Shown: positions 17,044 through 25,919 of the stretch, in pieces
How the letters are laid out: each line of letters begins with the position of its first letter
Position numbering within the stretch: position 1 is the first letter of the stretch
Assembly: GCA_963934855.1 (NCBI GenBank)
Contig: CAWWAC010000002.1
Span: 62,001-126,000 of the forward strand
From: MAG-120531 sp963934855
GTDB lineage: Bacteria > Bacteroidota > Bacteroidia > Flavobacteriales > Flavobacteriaceae
Length of the DNA: 64,000 nt
Reading direction: 5' to 3'
Notes under the pieces: model-generated
What the model saw: only the letters and a program-made list of their open reading frames with translations
Told to the model about the DNA's origin: nothing
The model's database searches: none
Position numbers and translations under genes: made by a program

Positions 17044-17847
17044 TTAGGCCCTAAAGGGTTTTTCTTCGTCTGAGCTAATTCCCAAAGCTTTGTATATATA
17101 ATCAAAGGTAGAGAGCAATTCTGGCCTTCCATTTATAAGTGCCACATTGTGCTCAAAATGAGCAGAAGCTTTACCATCTGCTGTTAATATAGTCCAACCG
17201 TCATTTAATTGGTTTATTCTGTGGGTACCCATATTAGTCATGGGCTCAATGGCGACAACCATTCCTTCAACAAATTTTTTACCTCTACCTCTTTTTCCGT
17301 AATTGGGCATTTCAGGGTCTTCATGCATGCTTTTTCCTAATCCGTGACCCACCAATTCTCTGACTACGCCATAGCCGTGTTTTTCAGTGAATTCTTGAAT
17401 AGCATGACCTACGTCTCCCACCCTGTTGCCTGCCTTAAAAGCTGCAATACCTTTATAGAGGGAAGCCTTAGTGACCGATAATAATTTTTTTACGTCAGGG
17501 GCAACCTCTCCCACTTCAAAAGTATACGCATGGTCTCCATAAAATTCATTTTTAAGAGCACCGCAATCTATAGAAATAATATCTCCCTCTTGTAGGGGCT
17601 TTTTATTAGGAATTCCGTGAACTACTTGCGCATTGGGACTCATGCAAAGAGTGTTTGGAAAGTCATAGAGGCCTAAAAAGCCAGGTATGGCTCCGTGGTC
17701 TCTTATAAACATTTCTGCCAAAGAGTCTAGCGCCAAGGTACTCACTCCTGGTTTCACCTCTCCAGCAAGCATTCCTAGTGTTTTAGATACTATAAGGGCG
17801 CTTTCACGCATGAGTTCAATTTCTTCTAAACTCTTTATTTTAATCAT
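17044..17847 (-). CDS. map: Methionine aminopeptidase, type I
   Basis: This enzyme removes the initiator methionine from new proteins with a dinuclear metal centre. The pita-bread fold is clear: IKIKSLEEIELMRESALIV, SIDCGALKNEFYGDHAYTFEVG (Asp ligands), VGHGLGKSMHEDPEMPNYG (His ligand), and MVVAIEPMTNMG (Glu ligand). 267 residues, with no N-terminal zinc domain, is type Ia. It lies 31 bp downstream of gpmI and 6 bp before the methyltransferase. Confidence 0.95.
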   Translation of the reverse strand: MIKIKSLEEIELMRESALIVSKTLGMLAGEVKPGVSTLALDSLAEMFIRDHGAIPGFLGLYDFPNTLCMSPNAQVVHGIPNKKPLQEGDIISIDCGALKNEFYGDHAYTFEVGEVAPDVKKLLSVTKASLYKGIAAFKAGNRVGDVGHAIQEFTEKHGYGVVRELVGHGLGKSMHEDPEMPNYGKRGRGKKFVEGMVVAIEPMTNMGTHRINQLNDGWTILTADGKASAHFEHNVALINGRPELLSTFDYIYKALGISSDEEKPFRA

Positions 17848-17878
17848 AGGGGTAAAGGTATTATAATTTTTTTGGAGC

Positions 17879-19393
17879 TTAATCCAATAAACTTTTTCCT
17901 GTCATCGCTTTTGGCTGGTCAATACCCATAAGTGCTAAAATAGTAGGGGCTATATCTCCAAGGACTCCGTCAGACACTTTTTTAATATCATTATCTACCA
18001 AAATAAAAGGCACAGGGTTGGTAGTATGAGCAGTATTAGGAGATCCGTCGGGGTTTATCATGGTGTCACAGTTTCCGTGATCTGCAATTACTAAAACAGA
18101 ATAATTTTGACTTTTTGCGGCCTCTATGACGCTCTTGGCGCAACTGTCTACCACCTCACAGGCCTTAATGGCTGCTTTCATATCTCCTGTGTGGCCAACC
18201 ATATCTGGATTGGCAAAATTGAGGCAGATAAAGTCTGCAGATCCTTTTTCTAGTTCTGGAAGTATGGCATTTCTTATGTCATAGGCACTCATCTCTGGCT
18301 GTAAATCATAAGTAGCCACCTTGGGTGAAGGGCAAAGTAATCTAGTTTCTCCTTTAAAGGGAGTTTCTCTCCCACCGTTAAAAAAGAAAGTAACATGTGG
18401 GTATTTCTCCGTTTCTGCAATTCTAATTTGCTTTTTGCCAACTTTAGAGACTATCTCTCCTAGTGTTTCACTAATATTATCTTTGTCAAAAATAACGTGC
18501 ACCTCTTTAAAAGAAGCATCATAATTGGTCATGGTTACATAGTACAAATCTAGTTTGTGCATATTTTGTTCATGAAAATCTTGTTGGCTTAAGGCTTGGC
18601 TTAATTCCCTACCTCTGTCTGTTCTAAAGTTGAAAAACAACACTACATCTTCATTTTTTATGTGGCAATTAGTACCGGCATTTTCATTGATCAAAGGTGC
18701 TAGAAATTCATCTGTAATACCTTCCTTATAGCTGTTCTCTATGGCAGCTACTAAATGCGGTGTTTTTGTTCCTGTATGATTAACCAAAAGATCATAGGCT
18801 TTTTTTACACGCTCCCATCTGTTGTCCCTGTCCATGGCGTAGTATCTGCCAATAAGGCTAGCTAATTTAGTAGGAGTGTCTTTGCAAAAATCTAACAATG
18901 CCTGAGTGTAAGCAGCACCACTTTTTGGATCTACATCTCTACCATCTGTAAAAGCGTGTACATAACTTTCAGCTACTCCTGCATTTGCAGCAGCAATTAT
19001 AAGACCTCTTAGATGGCTGGTATGACTATGCACTCCACCATCTGAAAGGAGCCCCACAAAATGGATGGGTTTTTTATTTACTATTGCGTAATTAAAAGCC
19101 TCTTGTATGGCAGACTGATCTTTTAGACTGTTGTCTTCTACTGCTAAATTTATTTTAGCTAAGTCTTGATATACAATTCTTCCTGCCCCCAGGTTCATGT
19201 GTCCTACCTCTGAATTTCCCATCTGTCCCTCTGGTAATCCTACATGCATGCCATCAGTTCTGAGGGTGGCATGAGGGTATTCTTTGTATAGCTGGTCAAT
19301 ATATGGAGTGTTCGCTTGTTCAATTGCAGAAATACTTGGATCTGGAGATTTCCCCCATCCATCTAAAATCATTAAAAGAGTCTTCTTATTCAT
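17879..19393 (-). CDS. gpmI: 2,3-bisphosphoglycerate-independent phosphoglycerate mutase
   Basis: The enzyme interconverts 3- and 2-phosphoglycerate in glycolysis with a Mn2+-bound phosphoserine intermediate. The metal and nucleophile sites are visible: MILDGWG (Asp ligand), GQMGNSEVGHMNLGAG with nucleophile S61, FTDGRDVDP, and FADHGN-like VIADHGNCD near the C-terminus. 504 residues is the family norm. A TAATTTTG element lies about 20 bp upstream. Confidence 0.96.
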   Translation of the reverse strand: MNKKTLLMILDGWGKSPDPSISAIEQANTPYIDQLYKEYPHATLRTDGMHVGLPEGQMGNSEVGHMNLGAGRIVYQDLAKINLAVEDNSLKDQSAIQEAFNYAIVNKKPIHFVGLLSDGGVHSHTSHLRGLIIAAANAGVAESYVHAFTDGRDVDPKSGAAYTQALLDFCKDTPTKLASLIGRYYAMDRDNRWERVKKAYDLLVNHTGTKTPHLVAAIENSYKEGITDEFLAPLINENAGTNCHIKNEDVVLFFNFRTDRGRELSQALSQQDFHEQNMHKLDLYYVTMTNYDASFKEVHVIFDKDNISETLGEIVSKVGKKQIRIAETEKYPHVTFFFNGGRETPFKGETRLLCPSPKVATYDLQPEMSAYDIRNAILPELEKGSADFICLNFANPDMVGHTGDMKAAIKACEVVDSCAKSVIEAAKSQNYSVLVIADHGNCDTMINPDGSPNTAHTTNPVPFILVDNDIKKVSDGVLGDIAPTILALMGIDQPKAMTGKSLLD

Positions 19394-19412
19394 GGTCTCA
19401 TATTAACATATT

Positions 19413-19420
19413 CAAAATTA
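19413..19420 (-). promoter_or_regulatory. -7 element for gpmI operon
   Basis: Minus-strand TAATTTTG, 20 bp upstream of the gpmI ATG, fits TAnnTTTG. The rest of 19394-19620 (227 bp) is very AT-rich and I see no gene in it. Confidence 0.4.
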
Positions 19421-19620
19421 ACCCCTATTGTTGAATAGAAGACATTTACAACTTATTTTTTTATTAGAGAAACTATTTTAATATAGATAATTCTGTATAA
19501 TGAGAATCTGTTTATATTTCAGACTCTTGTCTTATATTAGAAATGTATTTAATAAAATATTTTGGCACTTTAATTTATAAGGCATCAACAAGTAAATTTA
19601 ATAACTAAAGGGCAAAGCCA

Positions 19621-20061
19621 TTATAAATTTTTTAGCATTTTGTAATGAAGACCCACCTCTGAAATTTCAAAAGCACCTCCTACTTTTACATATCCCAATC
19701 TTTCATAAAAGCCCACTGCTTTTATTCTAGCATTCATCCATAATAACTCACAGCCTTGTTTTTTTAAAATTAGCTCACCTTCTTTTAGAATCTGAGCGCC
19801 AAATCCTTTCTGGTGTTCTGTCTCTAATATCGCCATCCCCCTAAGTTGCATTTGCTTCTTTGAAGAGCTGTCTTCTGTGTGGTTGGCCATAAAGCTAGCC
19901 ACTCCAATTAAATTTTTATTTAAAAAAGCACCAAGATGTATGCTAGAAGGAAGTTCGTCTCCCTGAAAAGCACAGCTAGATAGGAGCTTGCCTTTTCTTA
20001 GTTCAGGATGCCTAACGGCATAAGTTTCTAAGGGACTAATAATTTTTATAAGCAGTGTCAA
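19621..20061 (-). CDS. GNAT-family N-acetyltransferase
   Basis: A 146-residue protein with a GNAT fold: the acetyl-CoA loop is seen as QKGFGAQILKEGE (Q/RxxGxG/A form) at about 86-98, then ELLWMNARIKAVGFYERLGYVKVGGAFE, the usual final strand-helix of the family. The target is unknown. The frame begins with TTG; upstream in-frame codons stay open but contain no ATG, and the next ATG is far inside the domain, so TTG is the best start. An A10 run lies just before it. Isolated gene. Confidence 0.82.
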   Translation of the reverse strand: MTLLIKIISPLETYAVRHPELRKGKLLSSCAFQGDELPSSIHLGAFLNKNLIGVASFMANHTEDSSSKKQMQLRGMAILETEHQKGFGAQILKEGELILKKQGCELLWMNARIKAVGFYERLGYVKVGGAFEISEVGLHYKMLKNL

Positions 20062-20154
20062 TATTTTTTTTTTGATTATTTCTTTTGTACAACCATAGCT
20101 CGCTATGACAGAAGGAGTTTTAAAAAAACTGAAAAATAATTTCTGCCAAATTAG

Positions 20155-21333
20155 TTATTTTTTGAGGATGTAAATATATCCCTGCTCTATTTGTTTGGGA
20201 TTTTTTAAATGCAGCAGATAAAAGTAAGTACCACTTAGTTTAATGTGTTCTCTAAAGGGGTCATTACCTTTAAGTATTGAATTCCATAATATTTGGAATA
20301 TAAGATTTCCATATCTGTCATAAAGTAAAAAATACCCATTTCTTAATGTCGTGTAGTTTTTAAACAATGGTATTTCATTTATGCCGTCTCCATTAAGAGT
20401 AATGATATGATTGCCATAGGATTTATACTTTTTTTTTGGAGTAATACAGTCACAAAGGGCCAGTCTGGTATATTTATTTGCAGGAAAACCTTCAGTCACA
20501 ATTCTTTTGCCTTGTCCAAGCGCCTCTTTATTTGTTAAAGCAGCTTCAAATGGGGGTACAAGACTAGAACTTATAATTTCCCAATTTTTATTTAAAGGGT
20601 TCCACCCAGCCAACCCAGGCTGGCTGATACCTTTTTTTTGGTAAAAAGGGAGAAGGGTCTCAAGAGATATGTAAACGCTATTTGGACTAGTTGAAAAAAG
20701 GTCCCAAAAACTCTTGAGATCTAGCTGTTTTATTCCTATTCTTTTAAGGGCATTTGGACTGCTATAAATGGAGTTATTAGCTAGGTTATTTTGTTTAAAA
20801 TGGTGCACAACAGTGATTTCAATATTTTGAGTATTTGATGAGATATTTAGTGGATAAAGTATATTTTTATTTCCAAATGGAAAGTTGAAAGAGGGCCTTA
20901 GAATAGTTTTTATAGGACCTCTTATATAGTTTTTGTGGTTATATCCCGAATAAATAGCATTTTCAAGAAATATTAAACCGTATTTTTTTTGGTTTGTTTC
21001 TTTTACAAGGCTTAACACCCCTTTTTTTAAAATTGCAATATCTATTAGCTTAGCCATTCCTTTAATTGTAACTCCATCTAAATTTTCAATGGTTAAAGAG
21101 CTTAAAAGAAGCACTTTTTCTAGTTGTATTATTTGTGGAGAATCACCAGAATAAACTAAGCTTCCCTTACTTAAGTCATTGATAGATATTTTATGCATAC
21201 GGCTAAAAATACTAATAGGAATTTGATTTTCCATACCTATATTATCTTTAAAAAATATAGATTGCCGACCAAAGGAACGTATGCATGTGAATAGACAAAA
21301 CATCAATAAAAAAATGGGGTATGTATGTTTCAT
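20155..21333 (-). CDS. Secreted surface protein with type-B T9SS sorting domain
   Basis: This 392-residue protein has a signal peptide (MKHTYPIFLLMFCLFTCIRS). Residues about 305-392 form a gliding-motility-associated C-terminal domain: HIITLNGDGINE, LYDRYGNLIFQ, GTYFYLLHL, and GYIYILKK, the pattern that targets proteins to the type IX secretion system. The middle (40-300) has no family I recognise and looks beta-rich. It lies 3 bp downstream of the 461-residue secreted protein and must share its transcript. A cell-surface or adhesive role is inferred. Confidence 0.75.
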   Translation of the reverse strand: MKHTYPIFLLMFCLFTCIRSFGRQSIFFKDNIGMENQIPISIFSRMHKISINDLSKGSLVYSGDSPQIIQLEKVLLLSSLTIENLDGVTIKGMAKLIDIAILKKGVLSLVKETNQKKYGLIFLENAIYSGYNHKNYIRGPIKTILRPSFNFPFGNKNILYPLNISSNTQNIEITVVHHFKQNNLANNSIYSSPNALKRIGIKQLDLKSFWDLFSTSPNSVYISLETLLPFYQKKGISQPGLAGWNPLNKNWEIISSSLVPPFEAALTNKEALGQGKRIVTEGFPANKYTRLALCDCITPKKKYKSYGNHIITLNGDGINEIPLFKNYTTLRNGYFLLYDRYGNLIFQILWNSILKGNDPFREHIKLSGTYFYLLHLKNPKQIEQGYIYILKK

Positions 21334-21336
21334 TTT

Positions 21337-22722
21337 CTATAAAATTTGCTGCCAATAATCACCGTCGCTTTGAATCCAAATAACACCAGGTGTCAAAATT
21401 GTTTTATTGGCTTGGGGATCAGTTAACCCCACAAAAGCTATATTAAGTGAGATATTGTGACCGCTTAGATTTTTCAGTATATATATTCTTCCTTTATTGT
21501 CTTGATTGGCCAATGGAAGCAAGACTTCAATCACTTCGGGTTTTATTAAAATAGTGGTTTGCTTGTCTGTGAGGGAATGGGAGGCACCTTCAGATGGCTC
21601 AATTTTTAAAGCCAAAGATCCGTAGATGTCTAGGCTTGCATTTGCAGTTGTTTTCCCAAGCACCAACTTTCCTGCTTTAGTAATTCTCATGGCTTCATTT
21701 CCTTTAGTGCTAAAGGCTAACTGGTCTGCAGCAGCTCTGAACATACCTGTATTTGAATCTGATTTAAAACTATAGCTAGGTTCATTTTTACTGCCGTTAG
21801 AGTTAGAAAATCCTTGGCTTCTGATTTCTCCTGCAATATGTAATTTATTGCTGGGCTTGCTGGTCCCGATACCTAATCTGGCGTACTTAGAATCCCAGAA
21901 AATACCTGGTGCGGTATTACTAGAATTTTTTATTTCACTAATTACCCCTGTTTCATTAGTATACCAAAGGGTTCCTGGAGTGCCATTAGAAATTTTATAA
22001 AGGTTTATACTGTCTTGTTCAGAAAGGACTAATTCTAAGATGGTTTGTTCAATAATAGTTGTGTTTGATTGGGTATTAGAAACCTGTTCGTGTTCATGAT
22101 TATATTCATAGTTGTGCTCATGTGGATCAATAGTTGGGATGGGTAGGTCTGCCCAAGCTATTTTATTGTTTTCTAAGGTCATGAGCACTTGTTTTTCTCT
22201 TCCATAACCTAGCTTGTTTGGCATGATACTATTTGTGTTAATTAAATGGCCATCAATTTTTTTGATCTCTAAAAGAAGGCTATCTGTTTGGTTTTGTACC
22301 CAAAGACTTTCATAGCCATTTTTTTTACTACCTGCAAAAACTTGATTATTTTTAGGAATGTGAATCCATGTTTTCATTCCTGAGCTATTAGTGAATAAAA
22401 AACTAGTATTTGAGACTGCAATTAGGCTGGCTGGATTTGGAATTAGTTCCGTGTTAAATTCACAAAGTGGCACCCACCTATCTTCATAAAAAAAGAGACA
22501 ATTCTGACTGCTATTAAAAACAAGTGCCCCATTTAAGGGAACAATTAAGTTCATTTCTTGGTCTGTTAATTGAGTGAGAACAAGTACTTTTGTTTTGCTT
22601 TCTAGCTCTAGAATAGAAGCAGGATGAATGTCTAGGTGATGACTCCCAATTTTAATTTGCCCAAAGGCGTTAGTTTGAGAACCCACAATTAACAATATTG
22701 AAATAAGAGAAGTGATTTTCAT
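21337..22722 (-). CDS. Secreted protein with tail-fibre-like repeats
   Basis: A 461-residue secreted protein with a signal peptide (MKITSLISILLIVGSQTNAFG). The N-terminal part (IHPASILELESKTKVLVLTQLTDQEM ... GALVFNSSQNCLFFYEDRWVPL) follows a pattern common in Bacteroidota surface proteins. The later part (YARLGIGTSKPSNKLHIAGEI, SNTGMFRAAADQLAFSTKGNEAMRITKAGKLVLG) resembles the stalk of phage tail fibres and other trimeric proteins. A histidine/glutamate-rich stretch lies near residue 200. No sorting domain is visible at its C-terminus, unlike its partner. Function unknown; adhesion is a guess. Confidence 0.65.
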   Translation of the reverse strand: MKITSLISILLIVGSQTNAFGQIKIGSHHLDIHPASILELESKTKVLVLTQLTDQEMNLIVPLNGALVFNSSQNCLFFYEDRWVPLCEFNTELIPNPASLIAVSNTSFLFTNSSGMKTWIHIPKNNQVFAGSKKNGYESLWVQNQTDSLLLEIKKIDGHLINTNSIMPNKLGYGREKQVLMTLENNKIAWADLPIPTIDPHEHNYEYNHEHEQVSNTQSNTTIIEQTILELVLSEQDSINLYKISNGTPGTLWYTNETGVISEIKNSSNTAPGIFWDSKYARLGIGTSKPSNKLHIAGEIRSQGFSNSNGSKNEPSYSFKSDSNTGMFRAAADQLAFSTKGNEAMRITKAGKLVLGKTTANASLDIYGSLALKIEPSEGASHSLTDKQTTILIKPEVIEVLLPLANQDNKGRIYILKNLSGHNISLNIAFVGLTDPQANKTILTPGVIWIQSDGDYWQQIL

Positions 22723-22760
22723 ATGAAGCCCGCTTCCTATGAAAATACGATTTCAATATC

Positions 22761-22794
22761 CAAACCTATGGCAAAAAAATATTATTACGTCCAA
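22761..22794 (-). promoter_or_regulatory. Promoter of the secreted-protein pair
   Basis: On the minus strand TTG, 23 bp, then TAGGTTTG, fitting the Bacteroidota TTG-N17-23-TAnnTTTG promoter. The -7 box is 39 bp upstream of the ATG at 22722. The remainder of 22723-22932 holds no recognisable gene. Confidence 0.5.
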
Positions 22795-22932
22795 TAGGGG
22801 TGTAATGTCTGTTAACTACACTAATAAATAAATTTTTTTAATTTATATGTAGGGCGGTTACATAAATGTCTTTTAATAGGTTGTGAATGCTATTTATCTT
22901 TAAAAAAGGATGCTGTATGAGACTTTTAAATG

Positions 22933-23631
22933 CTAATTAAAAATGGGAATTTCTGTAATTTCTTCTGCAACCATATCTTTTCTGAACAGCTTTGCTTTAA
23001 ATTCTCCTCTTAGAAATATTTGGTCACCTAGTACCTCAAGGTAACTTCCTTCTCTAAGACCAATTACTGGGATATCATGGAATTGGTGAAACTCTTTTAT
23101 TCTAGTTTCCCTAGATTCCCCTTGATGTTTTAAGCCTGGGATAAGATCTATGTAATGGGCATTTATATTGAATGGGATGAGTCCCATTGTTTTAAATTTT
23201 TTTGGCATGACTATTGGCATATCATTAGTTGTTTGCATATTTTGACCTGCTATATTACTTCCTGCACTACAACCTAAATAAGGTGTTCCATATTCAATTT
23301 TATTTTTAAGCACTTTTAAAAGGTCCAAATCATAGAGTGTTTTAACTAATAAAAATGTGTTGCCTCCTCCAGTAAACAAGGCTTCAGCTTTTTCAATTCC
23401 TTTTTTTGGATTGTCATAGCTATGAAGGCCTATTATTTTTTTCCCAATCTTAGAAAATGCTTGTGAAACGTGTCTGGTGTAGTGTTCATGGGAAATACCT
23501 CCTGGTCTGGCATATGGAATAAAGGTAATAGTTGTTGCGTTTTTGTAAAAAACTTCAAGCTTAGGCAGCAGGTAATTTAAAAAAAGATCATCTGGGAGCG
23601 TACTTGTACTTGCTAAAATGAGATGTTTCAT
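22933..23631 (-). CDS. pepE: Dipeptidase E (alpha-aspartyl dipeptidase, S51)
   Basis: This cytosolic serine peptidase splits N-terminal aspartyl dipeptides. The S51 signatures are present: FTGGGNTFLLVKTLYD and the nucleophile elbow GCSAGSNIAG, then IVMPKKF and FNINAHYID containing the catalytic histidine. 232 residues is the usual PepE length and there is no signal peptide. Single gene, minus strand, divergent from the 23752 operon. Confidence 0.9.
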   Translation of the reverse strand: MKHLILASTSTLPDDLFLNYLLPKLEVFYKNATTITFIPYARPGGISHEHYTRHVSQAFSKIGKKIIGLHSYDNPKKGIEKAEALFTGGGNTFLLVKTLYDLDLLKVLKNKIEYGTPYLGCSAGSNIAGQNMQTTNDMPIVMPKKFKTMGLIPFNINAHYIDLIPGLKHQGESRETRIKEFHQFHDIPVIGLREGSYLEVLGDQIFLRGEFKAKLFRKDMVAEEITEIPIFN

Positions 23632-23751
23632 GCTTATTTTATGTGCAAATTAACAAAAGATTAAAGGTCCTATTTTTTTATTTATGAAAAACTTAGGTTT
23701 TCTTTATAGAAATTAAACTTTGGGTTAAAGATCCTAAAAATACTGCTACAT

Positions 23752-24498
23752 ATGAAAATTCAAAAAAATCAATTCTTCTCCTTGTTGTTTTTATTTATGG
23801 GACTTTCTATGTTTGCACAGGAGAGAAGTTTACTAAGGGGAAAAGTGATGTATAGGGAAAGTAATGTGATTAATGAAAATGTATTGAACGTAACAGCAGA
23901 ACTAGCCACTATTACCAATGAAGACGGACAATTTGAAATTATGGTAGCCTTGGGCGATGAGCTAATTTTTACAGCTGTCAATTATAAAATAATTGGGATA
24001 CTTATCACTCAAGATATTATTAATAACAAAAGACTGGTTGTTTCTGTAGATGAAAAAATAACTGCTTTAGAAGAGGTGGTGATAGGACCAGAAAATACAG
24101 AAAAGTTTTTGGCTCTTAAAAATGAAAAATTTAGAGGCTACACCTATGAAATTGATAGAAGTACAGAGGTAGATAATATTGCAGAATCTGGATCAGTTAG
24201 AGGGATGCAAAATGGATTAAATTTTGTGAGTTTGTTTAAATTACTTTTCAATTCTAATGACGGAACTACTTCAGAGTCCATTTCTAAAATAAAATTATCT
24301 GATGTTTTGAGACAGGTATTTGAAGATCGATTTTTTATAGAAGACCTTCAATTACCTCCTACTCAAATTGAACCTTTTCTATTTTATGTAGACGCTCAAG
24401 TAACTCCTGAATCTTTATTAAAAAAAGAGAACGAGTTCCAATTGATAGACTTTTTAGTAAACCAGAGTAAGGGCTTTTTAAGCACTTTAGATGAGTAA
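23752..24498 (+). CDS. CarboxypepD_reg-like domain secreted protein (first of pair)
   Basis: A 248-residue exported protein with a signal peptide ending near MFAQE. Residues about 25-110 form a carboxypeptidase regulatory-like beta-sandwich (LLRGKVMYRESNVINENVLNV, ATITNEDGQFEIMVALGDELIFTAVNY). The C-terminal half has no named family. There is no TonB plug or barrel, so it is not a SusC-type receptor. It overlaps the next gene, of similar design, by 8 bp. The group ends with a secreted M1 peptidase, suggesting a shared periplasmic or envelope task. Confidence 0.75.
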   Translation: MKIQKNQFFSLLFLFMGLSMFAQERSLLRGKVMYRESNVINENVLNVTAELATITNEDGQFEIMVALGDELIFTAVNYKIIGILITQDIINNKRLVVSVDEKITALEEVVIGPENTEKFLALKNEKFRGYTYEIDRSTEVDNIAESGSVRGMQNGLNFVSLFKLLFNSNDGTTSESISKIKLSDVLRQVFEDRFFIEDLQLPPTQIEPFLFYVDAQVTPESLLKKENEFQLIDFLVNQSKGFLSTLDE

Positions 24499-25312
24499 GT
24501 TCACTTTATTTAAGTTTTTTTTATCTTGTTTTTTAATGCTTTTAATGACAGAGTCTTATGGGCAGTCTTTTTTTTACCCTAGTAATTTTAAGGGTAGGGT
24601 AGTGAGTACTTCTAATGAGCTAGGAGCCATAAGTATACAAAACCTAAGTAGGGGTTATGCTACTATCACAGATGAGTTAGGTTTTTTTGAAATTAGAGCA
24701 CTTGCTCAGGACAGCTTATACATATCTGGAGTAGCCTTTAATAAAAAAACGTTTGTAGTAAACGACGGACATATAAAACAGCAACTGGTCTACATTCCAT
24801 TAGAAGAGAAAATTGTAACTTTAGATGAGGTGGTTCTAATGCCTTATAATTTAAGTGGAAATTTAAAGAAAGATGCAGCTTCTTTAGGACCTCAGCAGGT
24901 GGTGACTGCTAGTACCCTAGGACTTCCAAATGCAAATGTAAAACCTCTCATGCAAAGTGAAAGATTGCTCAGGGAAGCTGCCATGCCTAAATTCAACATA
25001 AGTATGTTACTCACCCTGCCTTTTAACCCCATTATAAATGAAATTAGTGGAAGGACCAAAATGCTCAGAAAAAGAGTGGCTAGAGACAAAAGATATCTAT
25101 TGTCAGAAAAAATGAGAACATTCTTTCCAGATTCGCTATACGTGAACAGGCTTGGAGTGAAGGAAGAAAAGATTGCAGATTTTTTTTATTTTTGTGAAAT
25201 AGATGAACGCTTTTTAGGGGTTGGCAAGTCAGATAACCCACTTTTGATATGGGAATTTTTAAAAGAGAAAAGCGCAAACTATTTAAAAAATAACGCCTCG
25301 TTAAAAGAGTAA
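24491..25312 (+). CDS. CarboxypepD_reg-like domain secreted protein (second of pair)
   Basis: 273 residues with a signal peptide (FFLSCFLMLLMTESYGQ). The regulatory-like beta-sandwich spans about 35-115 (FKGRVVSTSNELGAISIQNL, ITDELGFFEIRALAQDSLYISGVAF), and VTLDEVVLMPYNLSGNL is similar to the linker in the preceding gene. The remaining half has no recognised family. The two neighbours probably arose by duplication and diverged strongly. It starts inside the previous gene and ends 2 bp before the DUF6702 gene, so coupled translation is likely. Confidence 0.75.
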   Translation: MSKFTLFKFFLSCFLMLLMTESYGQSFFYPSNFKGRVVSTSNELGAISIQNLSRGYATITDELGFFEIRALAQDSLYISGVAFNKKTFVVNDGHIKQQLVYIPLEEKIVTLDEVVLMPYNLSGNLKKDAASLGPQQVVTASTLGLPNANVKPLMQSERLLREAAMPKFNISMLLTLPFNPIINEISGRTKMLRKRVARDKRYLLSEKMRTFFPDSLYVNRLGVKEEKIADFFYFCEIDERFLGVGKSDNPLLIWEFLKEKSANYLKNNASLKE

Positions 25313-25314
25313 AT

Positions 25315-25860
25315 ATGAAAAGAGTGAAAGCGTTTAGTGGCATTTTATTTTTCATAATAGGCTCTCTTTTTTTATTAACCTCTTGGAATGGATTTCAAAA
25401 CATTCAGACCTCTCACAAATTCTATATCAGTGTTTCTGAGCTATCTTTCAGTAAAAAAGATCAAAGTTTTCAGATTACCACTAGGGTTTTTATAGATGAT
25501 TTAAATGACTTACTCAAAAATAGATACAGTATAGATGCATATTTAGGAACTGAAAAAGAACATCCCTCTTCTCAAAAATTTATAAACAGCTATTTCAATG
25601 ACAAAATGCAGATTCGCCTTGACGGCAAAAACATTCCTTTACACATAATTGGACATAAGAAAGACAATGACGTTTTCATATATTATACAGAAGCTAAAGT
25701 AGTAGATTTTGAAAAAGCGAATGAATTGGAAGTGTATTGTTCTTTTTTGACAGATCTCTTTGAGGAACAGCAAAATGTATTTCACCTAAAGTTAAGAGGC
25801 GTCAAAAAGAGTTTTTTATTGATGAAAGACAGCCCTTCGGGTGTTTTAAATTTTAATTAA
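25315..25860 (+). CDS. DUF6702 family protein
   Basis: A 181-residue exported protein matching the DUF6702 pattern often found beside M1 peptidases in Flavobacteriia: SHKFYISVSELSFSKKDQSFQITTRVFIDDLNDLLK and a beta-rich body with LEVYCSFLTDLFEEQQNVFHLKLRG near the end. An N-terminal hydrophobic segment (about 8-24) is a signal anchor or signal peptide. Molecular function is unknown. It is third in the operon and 59 bp before the M1 peptidase. Confidence 0.75.
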   Translation: MKRVKAFSGILFFIIGSLFLLTSWNGFQNIQTSHKFYISVSELSFSKKDQSFQITTRVFIDDLNDLLKNRYSIDAYLGTEKEHPSSQKFINSYFNDKMQIRLDGKNIPLHIIGHKKDNDVFIYYTEAKVVDFEKANELEVYCSFLTDLFEEQQNVFHLKLRGVKKSFLLMKDSPSGVLNFN

Positions 25861-25888
25861 AAAATGCGTAGTTTAATTAAAATACGTA
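25853..25888. repeat. Imperfect direct repeat between DUF6702 and M1 peptidase
   Basis: Two copies of TTTAATTAAAA followed by ATGCGTA or TACGTA, in tandem about 19 bp apart, the first beginning in the last codons of the DUF6702 gene. It may be a regulatory site or simply AT-rich drift. Confidence 0.3.
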
Positions 25889-25919
25889 ATTTCAACCCAC
25901 TTAAATAAATATTTTAATT

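Noticed and set aside
19394..19620. Possible tRNA or small RNA in a 227-bp gap
   Set aside because: No cloverleaf, GTTCNANNC arm or stable hairpin seen; only AT-rich sequence and a gpmI promoter-like element.
22795..22932. Possible small gene upstream of the surface-protein promoter
   Set aside because: Short frames only, none with a convincing start or family.
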